A stretch of 64,000 bases of DNA from Hetaerina americana (lineage: Eukaryota; Arthropoda; Insecta; Odonata; Calopterygidae): contig JAKTNV010000088.1 in the NCBI GenBank assembly GCA_022747635.1, positions 988,001 through 1,052,000 of the forward strand. Reading direction: 5' to 3'. Both the position numbers and the translations under genes were made by a program. The first letter of the stretch is position 1. Each line of letters starts with the position of its first letter. The notes beneath the pieces were generated by a model. The model saw nothing but the letters and a program-made list of their open reading frames with translations. It did no database searches and was not told where the DNA came from. Shown in pieces: positions 44,030 to 55,994 of the stretch.

Positions 44030-44625
44030 GTTGTTTTTTTTTCTTATCTTACATAACTCTAAGGTGGTGTAAGCACAAGCACTGCAAGGAGGAGCGTGTT
44101 GCACATCTAATATTGAGTTGACGCAAAGGTTGCCATGCGGTTTAAAAGTGTTTTCTCTTCGTATTTATCATTATTATTATTACCAAAGGTCTTTCTAAAG
44201 TCAACGCACACTTTTTTGTGTGATCAATGTTTATTATACTATTTCCTTTCCTTATCTTCCAATGGAACCAATAACAATTCAGAAGTTAACTTAACGTTAC
44301 GTCTAAGATACATTGAAAATGAGAATATAACTCTTCATTTTATTAAATGAATGGAACCTGAGATTTTTGTTTCCAATTCAGCCTTGCGCATTTCCAGATC
44401 TTCGGTCACACATGCACCGCACACACTGGGACATACACCGCAATCATGAGTTAGATTCTTATTTGTACGTTGATAAACATTTTGTAGAGGACTACGAAGA
44501 GAAAACACTTTTAAACCGCATGATAACCTTTGCGTCAACTCAATATTAGATGTTCAACATGCTCCTCCTTACGCTGTTTGTGCTTACACCACCTTAGAGT
44601 AACGTAAGTTAAGCAAAAAAAAGAC

Positions 44626-44709
44626 TGTCAGAAGTGGGATTCGAACCCACGCCCGGAGAACCGGACTGCGACCTGAACGCAGCGCCTTGGACCGCTCGGC
44701 CATCCTGAC
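44626..44709 (-). tRNA. tRNA-Leu-CAG: tRNA-Leu (anticodon CAG)
   Basis: Identical to the 43946 copy, on the opposite strand. Beyond its 3' end the minus strand has GTCTTTTTTTGC, a Pol III terminator run of seven T. Confidence 0.98.
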
Positions 44710-46105
44710 ATGGTTCTTATATCGTCTTCTTCTGAAACAAACTAAAATTACTAAAACGATTAATTTACAATCCTTCACGGTAGTTCAAGGCAGGAGGTGT
44801 TGTGTCTTTCGCCAATGGGTTATTTGGTAATTTTTATAATTGCTGGAAGCTTTTTTTCATGCTCTTCATATTTTCGTAGCTTTTCTTTTGCTGTGACCAC
44901 GATTTTCAATCAGGAGAAGAAGTATTCCTTGTACTGTTTTCGTTCTGCCATCAATCCTTCCTAATACCGCTTTAGCCTACACATGTAATGCGTGGTTAGC
45001 ACATGCCATCTTCTATGCCATCATCGAAAAATTAAGTTTTTTATTAACCAATGTTTGAGTTCGTTTTTTTGTTATCTTTATTTTTGCGGCATCTCACATG
45101 CCAAACTTTTCAATTACAGAGTATGGAATAGATCTTCTTCAATTGCGATTTCTTATGAGCAGCGCAACTTTTCTCCTAATGCGATTTATTTCATTACATT
45201 TTCTATTTCAACGTGGAAGGTCCGAAATACGCGACATTTAATCATAGTGAGATCTAATTAAGGTAGAATCACAGCTGCCTACGGGTATATTTTTAACTAT
45301 ATTAGGTTTTCAAACAATGTTCGTGCGTTGAAGTTAAATTAAAGCCATGGCGCACTAACTGAAGTACATCACGCCCTACTGGGACCATCAGATATACGTG
45401 AATCGTTTTCAGTGCATCCGTGAATAATGACCCTCATCTCAAGTCGCCGAGTTTTTTGAACGCGTTAGTTCCACGCGTCTGGCAAAAGTATGAGTTTATA
45501 ATGCCCTCACCCCCTCCCCCCCTCCCTTTGTCAAGGGAGTCTTTATAGAGATGTGGGCAGACGACGTGGCGACGTCACGCGTGGCGATCCATCCCCCCCC
45601 CACTCCCTTGTATAGCTGCTCTCCAACGCTGTCTGCGAGAATATAATACGATAGTCAGAGGGGTTGGGATAAGGGTTGCCGACAGTTCATTTGAGAAAAT
45701 TTCGCTGACTAGTACCTTTGTCATTATGAAGATAAATAGCAAACGAATTTCCCTCTGCTCGATATTTTTTTCCGGCTCGAATCAAGCTGTTAAACTCGTG
45801 ATATGGAAGGTTATTTATCACGCCTGTACATCTTTGAAGAACACATAAACATATATCCCATATGTATTTCAACATGTCTATATGTATAGACCCATGAATA
45901 TATATTTTAATATACGCACTTATAAATATGTATATATATACATATAATATTAATTATATAATTTAATATGATAGTTTGCTAGTGCCAATTCGGGTCTGTA
46001 AGGGTGTTGGGGAATCGTCGCGATGTCGTCGCAGAAGGTCTTCGCAAGCAGGTACTAGACTCTGCTCTTGACTCTACTAGTTAGACTATACTAGGCTAGA
46101 CTGAA
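44710..46105. other. No recognised feature
   Basis: AT-rich overall. A CpG-containing patch at 45400-45640 includes GACGTCACGCG and long C runs. No coding domain was recognised. Confidence 0.35.
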
Positions 46106-46109
46106 TGAA

Positions 46110-46470
46110 AATAAATCTATGTCAAAGATACCAATCGATTGGCTTTGCATCCGACGTAGAAAATAGAATTCAGGATGGACGAAGATTGGAGGACTTCGTA
46201 ATGTGATCATGGAGTAGAATGGTGAAAATAAAATGGACGGAAAGGAAAGCCAAGGACGAAGTTCTTGGCATGGGAGGAAAGGAGGTTGTTGAGAGAAATT
46301 CGAAGAAGGTAAAGGGAAGTGGATGGAGGCAGGAGATGCCGAAAGAGGCAATGGGATGCTGAAGACGTCAATCTATTGGAGAATCCTGGGGAAGCGATGT
46401 AGAGGGAGGAAATGGATTGGCATTTTGAATAGAAAATTAAAGGAGATAGAATGGAGGAAATGTTGAGCTA
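46110..46470 (+). mobile_element. LINE-B C-terminal domain remnant
   Basis: Plus-strand pieces in shifting frames: MVKIKWTERKAKDEVLGM, WEERRLLREIRRR, then GKRCRGRKWIGILNRKLKE and IEW. The order (IKWTER..DEVL, RRLLREIRRR, RCRGRKWIG) matches the C-terminal end of this LINE group. Frame changes show an inactive copy. Confidence 0.65.
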
Positions 46471-47734
46471 AGGAATGAGTTGTTGTAATATGCAGTATGG
46501 CGTGTAAATGTAGTGTAAAGCTAACGCAGGGCTTGAGAATGTAGCAGTGTGCGGAGAACTAGGGTACATAATAAATCAACCGTATGTCTGTGGACTATTT
46601 TCCAAAATAAAGAAAATATCCCAACCTGAGTAAAGGTGCAAAAAGCTAAGACTGCCAAATAATAATACATATACTATATAAATAATTAATGCATTTCAGG
46701 GTTTTCGAGACCGTGAAATTGAGCTGTGACATTCTTGCCAATAACAGTGATAAATTTTTTGCGAAGGTGGAGAATTGACGTTGAGACAAGTAAGTGGACT
46801 TTGTACATTAAGTAACAAAATTTTAAATGCGTATCGATGTTTACGCGGCGCGGAGTCATGAACCTAGTTTCGAAAGGAGAGCAAGGCGAGTAACGTGTAA
46901 AAAAAATTTTCCAAATGGCGTTTATGCTCCTTGATGAATGGAGGAGGAAAAACCCCACATGCTCCAGCGCCTTTGGCAACTTGAAAGGGTTTTGCAACGA
47001 GAGCTAAAGTAAGCGAGAACAGATCACCCGTAGTTTTGTGCCAAACTTTAAAATGCTTGAGCCAAATTACGGATGTGGTACGTAAGGCCGTTCCTCAAAT
47101 GATGATGCCAACGGAAAGTTTCTAATACATTTCGGAGATGGATGATGTCACAATGATTCACTGACAATTCTTCACGTTGGTTTCTTTTAATATTTAAGTT
47201 CCTCTCACATTCTCCAAATAAACATTGGTGTATTTGCGTGGGCATATCATTTGAATATTCGCGGAATTTTCAAAAAAATTTCCAACTTATAAGTAGGTGT
47301 GAGACTAGATTGCCTCACAGATTACCACTTTCTGCTCGAATTAAGACGTTATTAAAGATTTAATTGCCACAACCGGGTCAACTGTTTATTTCTCGGATAT
47401 GTGAACATGAAAGTTCTAAAACTTGGATGCAATAAAATTTGTTTTTAATTTAAAATTCACGATTTTGCCTCTCAAACAAGTAAAAACATCCCCCGCTTTC
47501 ATATTTGAACCCAAACTGTTTATTCCTGATTTCATTCACCCCTAAAATATCTCCCTCTATTCGATGTTATTAGCGTTTCAAATTAAATTTTTTTCCCCAG
47601 AGAAAAACTTTGGACCTCATTTCTCCTTTATACACCTGGGAAGGGAATATTAGGAGCAGAGCAGAAATCTTTGAGTGTATAGGGAACGCCTTTTCAGATT
47701 TATTAACAATTGTTTTGCATCTACATATTCACCG

Positions 47735-48445
47735 AGGTCCAACGCGACGGAGTGTGGCAGGGGATGTTAGTTCACTAGCCATTTTACTTCTTCATACCTT
47801 CCATAAGCGAATAGCGATCCCCAAACCTCCCGAAAGGGCATGTGGAAATGAGGGTGACCAGATATCATTCTCCTGGATGAAGCAGACTATACCGGAAATG
47901 TGTGGACAAGCTAACAAAAAAATAGGATTTACCAGAGGAGTACTGGGTAAATGTGATTAAAAGGTCAAAGATAAATGTTATCTTTCGCTGCTTCAGCCTC
48001 ATTTAGAGTATGCCGCAAGTATATGGGAACCTCACGTATTTGGATTGATCACCGCACGCAGCGTAGAGGAGCTAGATTTGTACAACGTTTCCACTATAAA
48101 CTGAGTAGAGTATCCAAAATATTGGAGCATCAAGCTGGGAATCAATCACGAAGCGAAGGTTAAATTACAGATTGAAGCTCTAGTATAAATTGGAAGGTGT
48201 CTTTCGCAGTGACGTTGAAAATGTATTATTACCCCCATCGTACGACGCTAGGAGATATCATGCTAATAAAATCATAGAGATTAAGTGTAGAACAGATAGA
48301 TTCAAGATGTCAATTTTCCATGAAATATGTGTGATCAAAATAACGTTGTCCGGCCGCGGTAGGGTCATGTTTGGGTAAAATTATTCTGGTGTGTATTCAC
48401 CCCCTGCCACACACCCTAGCAGTGACTTGCAGGATGCTAAATAAC
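47735..48445 (+). mobile_element. LINE-A: C-terminal domain and 3' end
   Basis: 47845-47960 encodes CGQANKKIGFTRGVLGKCD, parallel to the 21630-21700 region. QPHLEYAASIWEPHVFGLI follows with frameshifts, then NVLLPPSYDARRYHANKIIE and CRTDRFKMSIFHE. The 3' tail has CACCCCCTGCCACACACCCT at about 48400. A reversed tail word (GTGTGGCAGGGGATG) sits at about 47755. Confidence 0.85.
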
Positions 48446-49590
48446 AAATATAATATTAAATTATCATGCAGCATCCGTTATAAACGTTATAAATATCTGT
48501 TCTAGTAACTACTCCATTCAGTACGCTAAGAGAACAAATAAAGAAATCCATTGAGAAGGTCGTACGCACATTCAAAGCCGTCACTAATTACCAGTTAGCC
48601 TTCTACTCGTGCAGGATAGACATTTCACGAATACATTAAACGCTCTGAACGTTTATCCTCACGCCACCCGGGACAAGAGTGCATGAAGTGAGGCGTTTGG
48701 ACGAAGACAGTCATTAAGTGACTCGAGGGGGAGTTTAATTTAATTTAACTCGGTGTTTCCCCGTTGCGTCGCTTCCGGTAGTAATACTCGACAAGACGTA
48801 ATGCTTTGAAACTATCAGTTTGGTAGTCTTATCTCTCGTTTTTTCGCCGACAAATTTTATTGAATACAAATTACGTCGAAGAATGTTATCCGATGAAACA
48901 CACTCAATTTGGATATCATTTACACCGTCAGTCAGCGTCAATGAACTTAATCTTTATATAGCAAAAGTAAATCGCTGTATTCTGCCGAGGAGGAATATTA
49001 AATCCGAATATGGAGTCGCAGCTTGTTTATCATTTATGTGAGCTAAACTGACAGGATCTGAATTGCTTCCTGTTCAAACACCCCTGGAAAATTTTACGTC
49101 GAGCGCAATGGATTGCCATGAATACAATCATCCAATGCACGCTTTGGAAATCCTTTGTATGCCGTCTGTTGCAGGACGCTGCTTTATGAGAAGGAACAGG
49201 GTGTCAGTCTATAGTGAGATGTTACAGCAAGGTGTTTCTCACCTACTGGATAAGGTCTTGCGATTTGAAATAAGCTATAAAATACTCTTGCAGCAAACGA
49301 GAGTAATTGCGGAGGAGAGAATACTTTCATGGAAGAATAATTTTTAAACACTTTTTAGTTTAACATATTGCTTTTAGTTTTTAAATACAATGACATTTCA
49401 TCCATAAGGCAAAATCGAGTAGCATCGAATGTAACCGATTTTATCGAATGAACGCATCGCTCATTGCATAGTATCACGAATATCGAGTAATTTCGACCAA
49501 ACCTACTTTATCAAGTATATACAATGTCTAGTTGTAGGAATAATTCAACCCTAAGGTACATCGAACATACGGTTAATATCGACAGTTACG
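48446..49590. other. No recognised feature
   Basis: AT-rich sequence with short open frames on both strands and no recognised domain, tRNA or repeat. Confidence 0.35.
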
Positions 49591-49597
49591 TCCATAT

Positions 49598-49598
<1 letters not shown>

Positions 49599-49648
<50 letters not shown>

Positions 49649-49705
49649 TATCCATATATATATATATATATATAGTATACATTTATATATATATATATGG
49701 TATAT
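49599..49705. repeat. (TA)n tract with regular interruptions
   Basis: TA runs separated by TATGGTATCCA, AGTATACATT and TATGGTATAT. ATATGGTATATATA lies on the left and TATATATGGTAT repeats on the right. Confidence 0.93.
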
Positions 49706-50245
49706 ATTACGGCATATTTATCGCCCACATTATAAGTATTTCGGGTCTTAGAATAACCAACAGCAAAACTGGTTGATATGAAAACATACTTCGAAATTGC
49801 AGGGCCTATATCGTCATATCGTAGAGCCCCTGTGCTGGTGGACCATCCACTCGTCTCTCTTCCATAAGAAAGGACCACCGTCCCCTCCATATTCCTCTTC
49901 CGTTGTGAACATACCCTCTCCCCCCTCGCAGTTACCATCGTTCTCTCTCTCACTTTAATGGCACAACTGTCCCGACTGCGAACGTAATCCCTCTCATCCC
50001 CCTCTCGTCCCGCATGGTTGGTCGTGACTCACCTTCCAATTCACGTCCCGCTCCCTCTTCGGCTATCCACCAAGGCCCTTCCGGTGACCAACTAGACGTG
50101 CAGTCTCACCCTACCCTCACTGTACCCGCACAAAAAATAAAAATATAGAGATATATGCATATATATAAATATATGTATAAAATTCTCTGAGACCTTTTTC
50201 AGGTCAGAGCCTGACTTGAAGGCCTGGCAGAGCCTGGCTTTAATA

Positions 50246-51171
50246 CAGGGTCGCACCCAAAAGTGGTAGGACTGATTTTCTCTGGCGCGAACGGAGCGGT
50301 GGAGGGAGGTATGCCTGGCAGGGTAAGGTGGAGGGGGCTCTTAGCAACAGACCGATACCAACCTCAGTCGCCTGCGGGCTGTCGTTGAGTGAGGACACCG
50401 TTTTTAGTGAAGCAAGTTTTTTGTCCGCGTCGAAAAACAAAATGAATCTGAATTTAGAGCAACGTTATTCCGTGAAGTTTTGTGCGAAACTCGGGAAGAC
50501 GGCAACTCAGACCCTCGATATGATCAAGCAGGCTTATGGGGACACTGCCTTAAGCCGTTCCACAGTATTTGAGTGGCACAAGTTGTTTAAAGAGGGTAGG
50601 GAGCTCGCTGAAGACGACCATCGCTCCGGGCGGCCGTCGACGGCAAGAACCGACACGAATGTGGACAGAGTGAGGACATTGCTGAACACAGACCGACGCT
50701 TAACCAGTGAAGAAATTGCAGACCAGTTGGGTCTGTCTGCATCCAACGTCCAACGCATTATTTCACAGGATTTGGCCATGCGCAAGGTGTGCGCCAAGAT
50801 GGTGCCGAAAATTCTGCCATGGCGCGCTCGTCGTCAGACAGCTCCTCGCCAAATACGGCGTTGCCACGTTGCCGCACACCCCCTATTCTCCCGATCTGGC
50901 ACCACCGGACTTCTTCTTCTTCCCCCTGATGAAAAGACAGCTCAAGGGACGACGTTTTGACTCGATAAAGGCCGTTCAAGAGGCTTCGACGAGGGTCATC
51001 AACGGCATCCCCAAAGAAAATTTCCACGGCGTACGGGGAATGGGAGCAACGTTATACTAAGTGCGTAATAGCTCAAGGAGCATACTTTGAAGATTATTTA
51101 GTCGATGTAAGTATATCGTCAATAAAATTCTTGTAAAAAAATCAGTCCTACCACTTTTGGGTGCGACCCTG
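50246..51171 (+). mobile_element. Complete internally deleted mariner element
   Basis: Perfect 34-bp terminal inverted repeats lie at 50246-50279 and 51138-51171 (outer ends CAGGGTCGCACCC and GGGTGCGACCCTG). TA lies on each side (50244-50245, 51172-51173). The length is 926 bp, against about 1.3 kb for full elements. The insertion splits the left arm of the PLE inverted pair, so the mariner came later. The repeat sequence is unrelated to that of the 6967-7719 element. Confidence 0.96.
50442..51060 (+). pseudogene. Mariner transposase with central deletion
   Basis: I chose ATG 50442 because MNLNLEQRYSVKFCAKLGKT is the usual start of the first helix-turn-helix; the 38 upstream codons are untranslated leader. 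Then come YGDTALSRSTVFEWHKLFKE, GRPSTARTD, TSEEIADQLGLSASNVQRII and RKVCAKMVPKILP. The catalytic core with the first two aspartates is gone. The frame shifts at about 50815, and the end resumes with GALVVRQLLAKYGVATLPHT, PYSPDLAPPDFFFFP (third Asp of the DD34D triad) and RQLKGRRFDSI, stopping at 51060. A two-HTH protein without nuclease activity could act as a repressor; that is inference. Confidence 0.92.
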
Positions 51172-51294
51172 TATTCCGGTCTTTAGACTGGAAGCTTAAA
51201 ATTTCTGAAATGTTTCTTTCAGATGTTCTCCATTTTATTTTTGTGTCCTATTGTGCCGTCCAAAGGTTATCTTGCTCTACATCATTGATATATG

Positions 51295-51298
51295 TATA

Positions 51299-51354
<56 letters not shown>
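51295..51354. repeat. (TA)n microsatellite at a palindrome centre
   Basis: TA run between the inverted PLE-like ends. Confidence 0.96.
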
Positions 51355-51355
<1 letters not shown>

Positions 51356-51520
51356 GAGAGCAATATAATATTTGGACGGAACAATAGAACACCTAAATAA
51401 AATAGAGAACATATAAAAGGACACATTTTAGAAAGTTTAAGCTTCCAGCCTATTCTGAGGAACGGAAGATTAAAACCTTCTCATCAGGTCATACTCTGAC
51501 CTGAAGGTCTCAGAGAATGT

Positions 51521-52795
51521 AACATACATAGAGGGTGCGGCGCTTAAATCCGGACAAGCAGGCGTTTCCTCAAATAAGGTTTCCTCGGTGGATTGGCCAA
51601 ACCTTCCCCAGACTTCTCTGAAGCAGTATACTAATATGCAATATCGTACACAGTCGATCTGGGGTACCCGAAAAATCGAACTATTTGGAAATATAACGCC
51701 CAGCGCGAACACGTTCGATAATAGTGGCTCTTCGATTGTACTCCCCACATATACGTAACATCTCGGCCATTTTGAGGTAATGACTGTTAACTAGATGCCC
51801 ATAGCTTTCAAGAACGCCAATCGCAACCTCCAGTGGAGCTACGATCTGTAGGGAAATTCAAAATGAAAGATGAGAGATGAGCGCCGCACCCCGTATGTGT
51901 GTGTTTATACACAAACCTCCATGTTTAAAAATGCTTTCAGGCTCTCTTGTCTCCTTCCTTTTGACTTTTCTTACCCTTAACTTCCGTGTGTGTGTGTCCT
52001 TCGTCCCCACTCTCTCAACCCCCATTCCTCCCCTCTCCTTCGCCTTTTCCCCTCAGACTAACAGTTCGCCAATGACCGCTATTCGAGAGAGAAGTTTTCC
52101 CTCGCGCTCTCATTAAAGCCCTACCATATCTCCATATACCCTGATCCCGCCCCACTCCCCACGCCATAAAATTCACACACACACACACAATTACGTACAC
52201 CATGCTCTATTGCTCTCGCCGATTCTTCCTTCATAACATTTTCCTCCTCCATGACCCGGTCTTTTTCCTCATCTTCCTTTTACCCAGGGCATCGTTTCAG
52301 TTCCCCTTTCCGGCACTTAAGTTGTAATAACCAGGAAAAACTTTGTGAAAACTCCGCTTGTTTAAAAAAAATATCCCATTAAAATTAAAAAAAAAATATA
52401 TAACGTATATGTATAGAGTGAACGAGAGAGATAAGTAGTCTTAAACACTTGGCGAAAACGTCCGATTAAAAAAAAACGGACGGAAATGCGATATCACTTT
52501 CGAGGATTGTCCCTTTTCTACACATGCAACTTAAATTCCGAAGCGAGAAAATTTTTTTAATGGGAATCATAGAACTTTAAAATTTAAATACGCCTGGAAC
52601 CTTGGACACACATAAAAAATATCACGAAGTCATTTGGAAAAAAAATCGCATTTTATAACCAATAAACCGTCTCATAGATTCTTTAATTCAGAAATTTCAG
52701 CCATTGCAGTACTGAAGAGAGTATCTAGGAACTAAACGTAGCGTTTAAAATCGTTTTGTTTTTTATTCCTCATTTGAATACTTAATTGAGTATTA
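51521..52795. other. No recognised feature
   Basis: Mixed composition with a pyrimidine-rich patch (51930-52060) and a short (CA)n at 52175. No domain was recognised in any frame. Confidence 0.35.
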
Positions 52796-52799
52796 ACCT

Positions 52800-53107
52800 C
52801 GGGGGGGGGATTGAAATGTTTCGGCGACTAACGTACTGGCTTTTCACCCAGACGATCCCAGGTTTGAATCCCAGAGGATATTTTTCAGTGGTATCCCGGT
52901 CCTTACTTGAGGTCCTTGGAGGAGGGCACTTTGAGTGAGTACGCCTTCCGTCGGATGGGACGTTGAGCTGCGGACCCCTTGGCACATTTCGTTACGAGTA
53001 GGCTAATGCCGACGCCTGGTTTCTCTCCACCCTTCATCATTTCCAGCCAGTCCCTAATGGCACGAATTACCTCGGCAGATGGTCGCCTTCCCTAAAACTA
53101 CAACAAT
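52800..53107 (+). mobile_element. SINE-A, tRNA-derived
   Basis: Second copy of the 3767-4078 family: GACTAACGTACTGGCTTTTC, B box AGGTTTGAATCCC, GAGGGCACTTTGAGTGAGTA, CGCCTTCCGTCGGATGGGAC, GCGGACCCCTTGGCAC, AGGCTAATGCCGACGCCTGG and TTTCTCTCCACCCTTCATCA, ending in AAAACTACAACAA. A short deletion follows the anticodon region relative to the other copy. Confidence 0.8.
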
Positions 53108-54400
53108 TATTCTCGCGAAGTGCGAAAATCACACGAAGGTCATGGTTTCCTCCAATGGCTGATGATTCCCCGCAATGGAGGGCTGAATCCATTCCGATGG
53201 ACCTAGTCCTCGACTAGATGTGTCCATATTTTGAAGGAAACTCGACCCTCTGAAATTCAAACAAATGAACTCAAAAATAGATATATTTTCCTCGGAAAGC
53301 CTTTAAGGTTGAATCTTTAAGAAAAATGTAATTAATAATCACCTAATATTCGAAATTATATTTACTTGCGCTAGGAAATGGACTGAAAAATCGGATTTTT
53401 GATTCGTTGAATGCGTAATCCTCTGAACGTAAACGCATGAAATATGGGTAAGAAGAGGCAGAAGTTAGCCTGCTCGGCAGAAGCAGGTGTTCTAGGTTGA
53501 GGGAGATTTATCAATCGACTATTAGGGAAGAGATTTATTTGACCCCGGCTTACCTTTTAAGTGGAAATTTTCTTTTGGCCGTATTCAGATACGGGCTGTT
53601 AAAAATTCTAGGACATTTTAAAACCACGTTTATAATTTAAAAAAAAATAAAAATTTTTGAATGCATTGTTGATACCCTTGCCTAATATTTGTTTCACTTA
53701 ACGGTTTTTTCACCTAGTCGAAGGCCTCTAAGTAAAAAATGAAACGGGTATATGCGAGTTGGTGATTACATTTTATGACGATGATATCCATCCCACTAAT
53801 CACCTAAAATATTTTCTCAATTATTGCGCTTTCATTCATCTAATTTTCTCAGACATTTGATATGAATCAAAACTTTCAAAAGTAGTTTTTACCCTCGATC
53901 CAAATATATTTGCGCCTTATTGTAAAGCTGTATTTGATGGGGAAGTTTAGAGGAACTTGAATTCGAATATACACATGTATGTGATAAAATCAGCAATAAA
54001 ACAGTAATACTAGATGTCAAATTAGAATTAAAAATATATCAGATAGTAAAATTGATTGAATTGAGCTCATACGGATGATAGTGTTGAATAAATGAAAAAC
54101 TTCAATAGCCATAAACAGTTAACCTTTCAAAACAAACAAAAATTCTCCCTCCCCCAGTAACGTACGCTCAAAGTTTGTGCTAAGCTTCCCCTTCACTTCT
54201 TCCTCCTCTTCACCAACGGTCGGTTTCTCGATCGTGCTGCTCCACTTTACAACATACCTAATCTTCTCAAACTCCTAAACTGTCAGTTCAGTCTATTGGC
54301 TCCCGTCCCTTTGATCCACCCCCCACATTCCACACTACATATTCTTCGGATGCCCTCAACCCGTTCTCACTTCAACTTGTGTTGTCGTGATGATTCACCT
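53108..54400. other. No recognised feature
   Basis: AT-rich. A pyrimidine-rich stretch at 54140-54400 precedes a hammerhead-like motif and may be the 3' part of an old Penelope-like copy, but no endonuclease motif is readable. Confidence 0.35.
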
Positions 54401-54408
54401 TCAGAACG

Positions 54409-54435
54409 CTGAAGAAGGCTACTCTGTGGCCGAAA
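54409..54435 (+). ncRNA. Hammerhead-like core motif
   Basis: CTGAAGA at 54409-54415, a hairpin GGC...GCC as stem II, then GAAA at 54432-54435, followed by CACGCGTATTCGTATT. The last part can fold into a short stem III with one mismatch, next to an AUU-type cleavage triplet. The layout equals the GAAGAAGGCC ... GGCCGAAAGC hairpin of the PLE end at 15245. Confidence 0.45.
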
Positions 54436-54667
54436 CACGCGTATTCGTATTCACCTTTCTCATCTCCCCTTTCCTTATTTACCCTTTACCCCATCCTTCG
54501 ACTTGTGGCGTTAGCCAACTAAATCTCATTTGTACTTAGTTTTGAAAGGTAAACTGTTTATGGCTATTGGAGTTTTTCATCTATTCAATTTACGATTGTG
54601 TTTTTCAATTTGCTTAATATTAAACGTAATTCTGAAAAAGTGCTATGGTAACAATTTCATCCATAAG

Positions 54668-54857
54668 CATTGTAATCAACCCGAAGGTTTGGTAGATGAT
54701 GGTAAAGTTCACCCAGTATTAATTTTGAATTCACACATCGAAAAATCACATAGCTTGGGTAGAGCTGAGGGTTCCCAGAGAGGCTTGCCCGGGAATCGAA
54801 TCCGGGCCCCTCCGGTCAGTAGTCCAAGGCTATACCCCCTGGACTACTGTAACTATG
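54668..54857 (-). mobile_element. SINE-B, internal deletion
   Basis: GTAATCAACCCGAAGG at the 3' end, AAAGTTCACCCAGTATTAA, then a jump to CGAAAAATCACATAGCTTGG, GCCCGGGAATCGAATCCGGG (B box) and the head at CCCTGGACTACTGTAAC. The middle block is deleted. Confidence 0.88.
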
Positions 54858-55164
54858 AAATTTGTTCAATGTTACAATATAATTTAATGTACAATGTAAT
54901 TTTATCCTTATTGCTGTTCAGTTTTGCGTACAACATTCGTATTTTTGTCGGTTTTCTTTAAAAGTGAACTTTTAAAGAAATAATTCAAGACGATCGAATT
55001 ATACGGTAGCAGTTTACCAATAAATTGATGCAATTGTAAAGTCAACTTTTTAGAGAAACATTTCTAAACATTCGAATTTTGCAACGGTTGTTTACACATT
55101 ACGAAACTTATGTTTGCCTGACGGCATAAATCGCTATGCACGTTTTTAATTGTTACAAAGGTTT

Positions 55165-55365
55165 CGTTTCGAAGGTAATGAAAATGTAATTTTCCGCGCC
55201 GTTCCCATTGGTCAGAGTGGGATCAAACCATTAGAAGTAGGTGAGTGAGGGTCTGAGCTTTGCCGCGAAACCGGTCTCAGTGCTCTCCAAGCTGTGTAAG
55301 CGACAGAACGTCAGTTACTGTAAACCTCTGCGCGCCGACCGTGTCCCGAAAAAAATGAAATCGTT
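55165..55365 (+). mobile_element. Mariner 5' end fragment
   Basis: Matches the untranslated leader of the 17750 element: AAGGTAATG, TTTTCCGCGCC, CCGGTCTCAGTGCTCTCCAA, GCTGTGTAAGCG, ACGTCAGTTACTGTAAA and GCGCGCCGACCGTGTC. Then AAAAAAATGAAATCG begins the coding start and the match ends. It is not enough for any domain. Confidence 0.75.
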
Positions 55366-55994
55366 GGAATTTGTATTAAGCTAGGGAAAGAAAGCGGCAG
55401 TTCAATTTTTGCTCCTCATCGCAGTTGCTGAATTGAAATCTTAATTCTGAGTGAAACGTACGCTGTCATCGGTGTGTGACAAAAAATATTTATCAAAAAT
55501 ATCGTTTTTCCGATCTAAAGAATTTCCATAAAAGTTTATCCAAATCGAAAGTTACCCATGCTACTTCAGGAATTTTTACCTTTTTTTATGAAAAATACTC
55601 CGTACAATCTCGACGTTATGTTTCCCCAAACAAACGATAAGAAATTTACTTTCAGATTTATGTTTTATTTAGATTGAGATTTGCAAACTGAAAAAACTTC
55701 CTAACAACAGCGAACCATTTCTCTGGGCAAAATTGAAATTAATTAAAACAAGCTGCCTGAGGATAACCAGAAATTAGGATAATTTTCAGAGATTGTTCTA
55801 CCCGAAGCTGAGGCGGCTTCGTTAAAAGTCCCTCCCATATCAAAATATGGAAATCGCATTTTCAAGTGGTGAGGGCACGGATGTTGCGGGCTACGAGATC
55901 GTATTCCACAACTCGTGGATCACCTTTAAGCATAACTGCAGATAGGATATGATATTTATTTTATAGGATTTGATATTTATTTGATATTTTGATG

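Larger units (their letters stand above)
43946..44709. repeat. Inverted repeat carrying two tRNA-Leu genes
   Basis: Left arm 43946 to about 44163, right arm about 44495-44709. Besides the tRNAs the arms share CTCTAAGGTGGTGTAAGCAC, ATCTAATATTGAGTTGACGC, AAAGGTT and TGCGGTTTAAAAGTGTTTTC, with scattered differences. A unique AT-rich spacer of about 330 bp separates them. The genes converge, with their 3' ends facing each other. Confidence 0.95.
50175..51520. repeat. Inverted pair of PLE-like 3' ends around (TA)n
   Basis: The left arm (CTCTGAGACC, TTCAGGTCAGAG, then after the mariner GACTGGAAGCTTAAAATTTC, ATGTTCTCCATTTTATTT, TATTGTGCCGTCCAAAGGTT) is repeated in reverse on the right (ATATTTGGACGGAACAATAG, AAATAAAATAGAGAACATAT, AAGTTTAAGCTTCCAG, CTCATCAGGTCATACTCTGA, CCTGAAGGTCTCAGAGAATG). 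The TA tract 51300-51354 is the centre. The GCCGTCC and TATTGCTCTCG words tie it to the 13708-13920 family. Confidence 0.88.

Noticed and set aside
43763..44056. 97-codon frame over the tRNA gene
   Set aside because: The part spelling RMAERSKALRSGRSPVLRAW is the translated tRNA-Leu sequence; such peptides are common false gene predictions.
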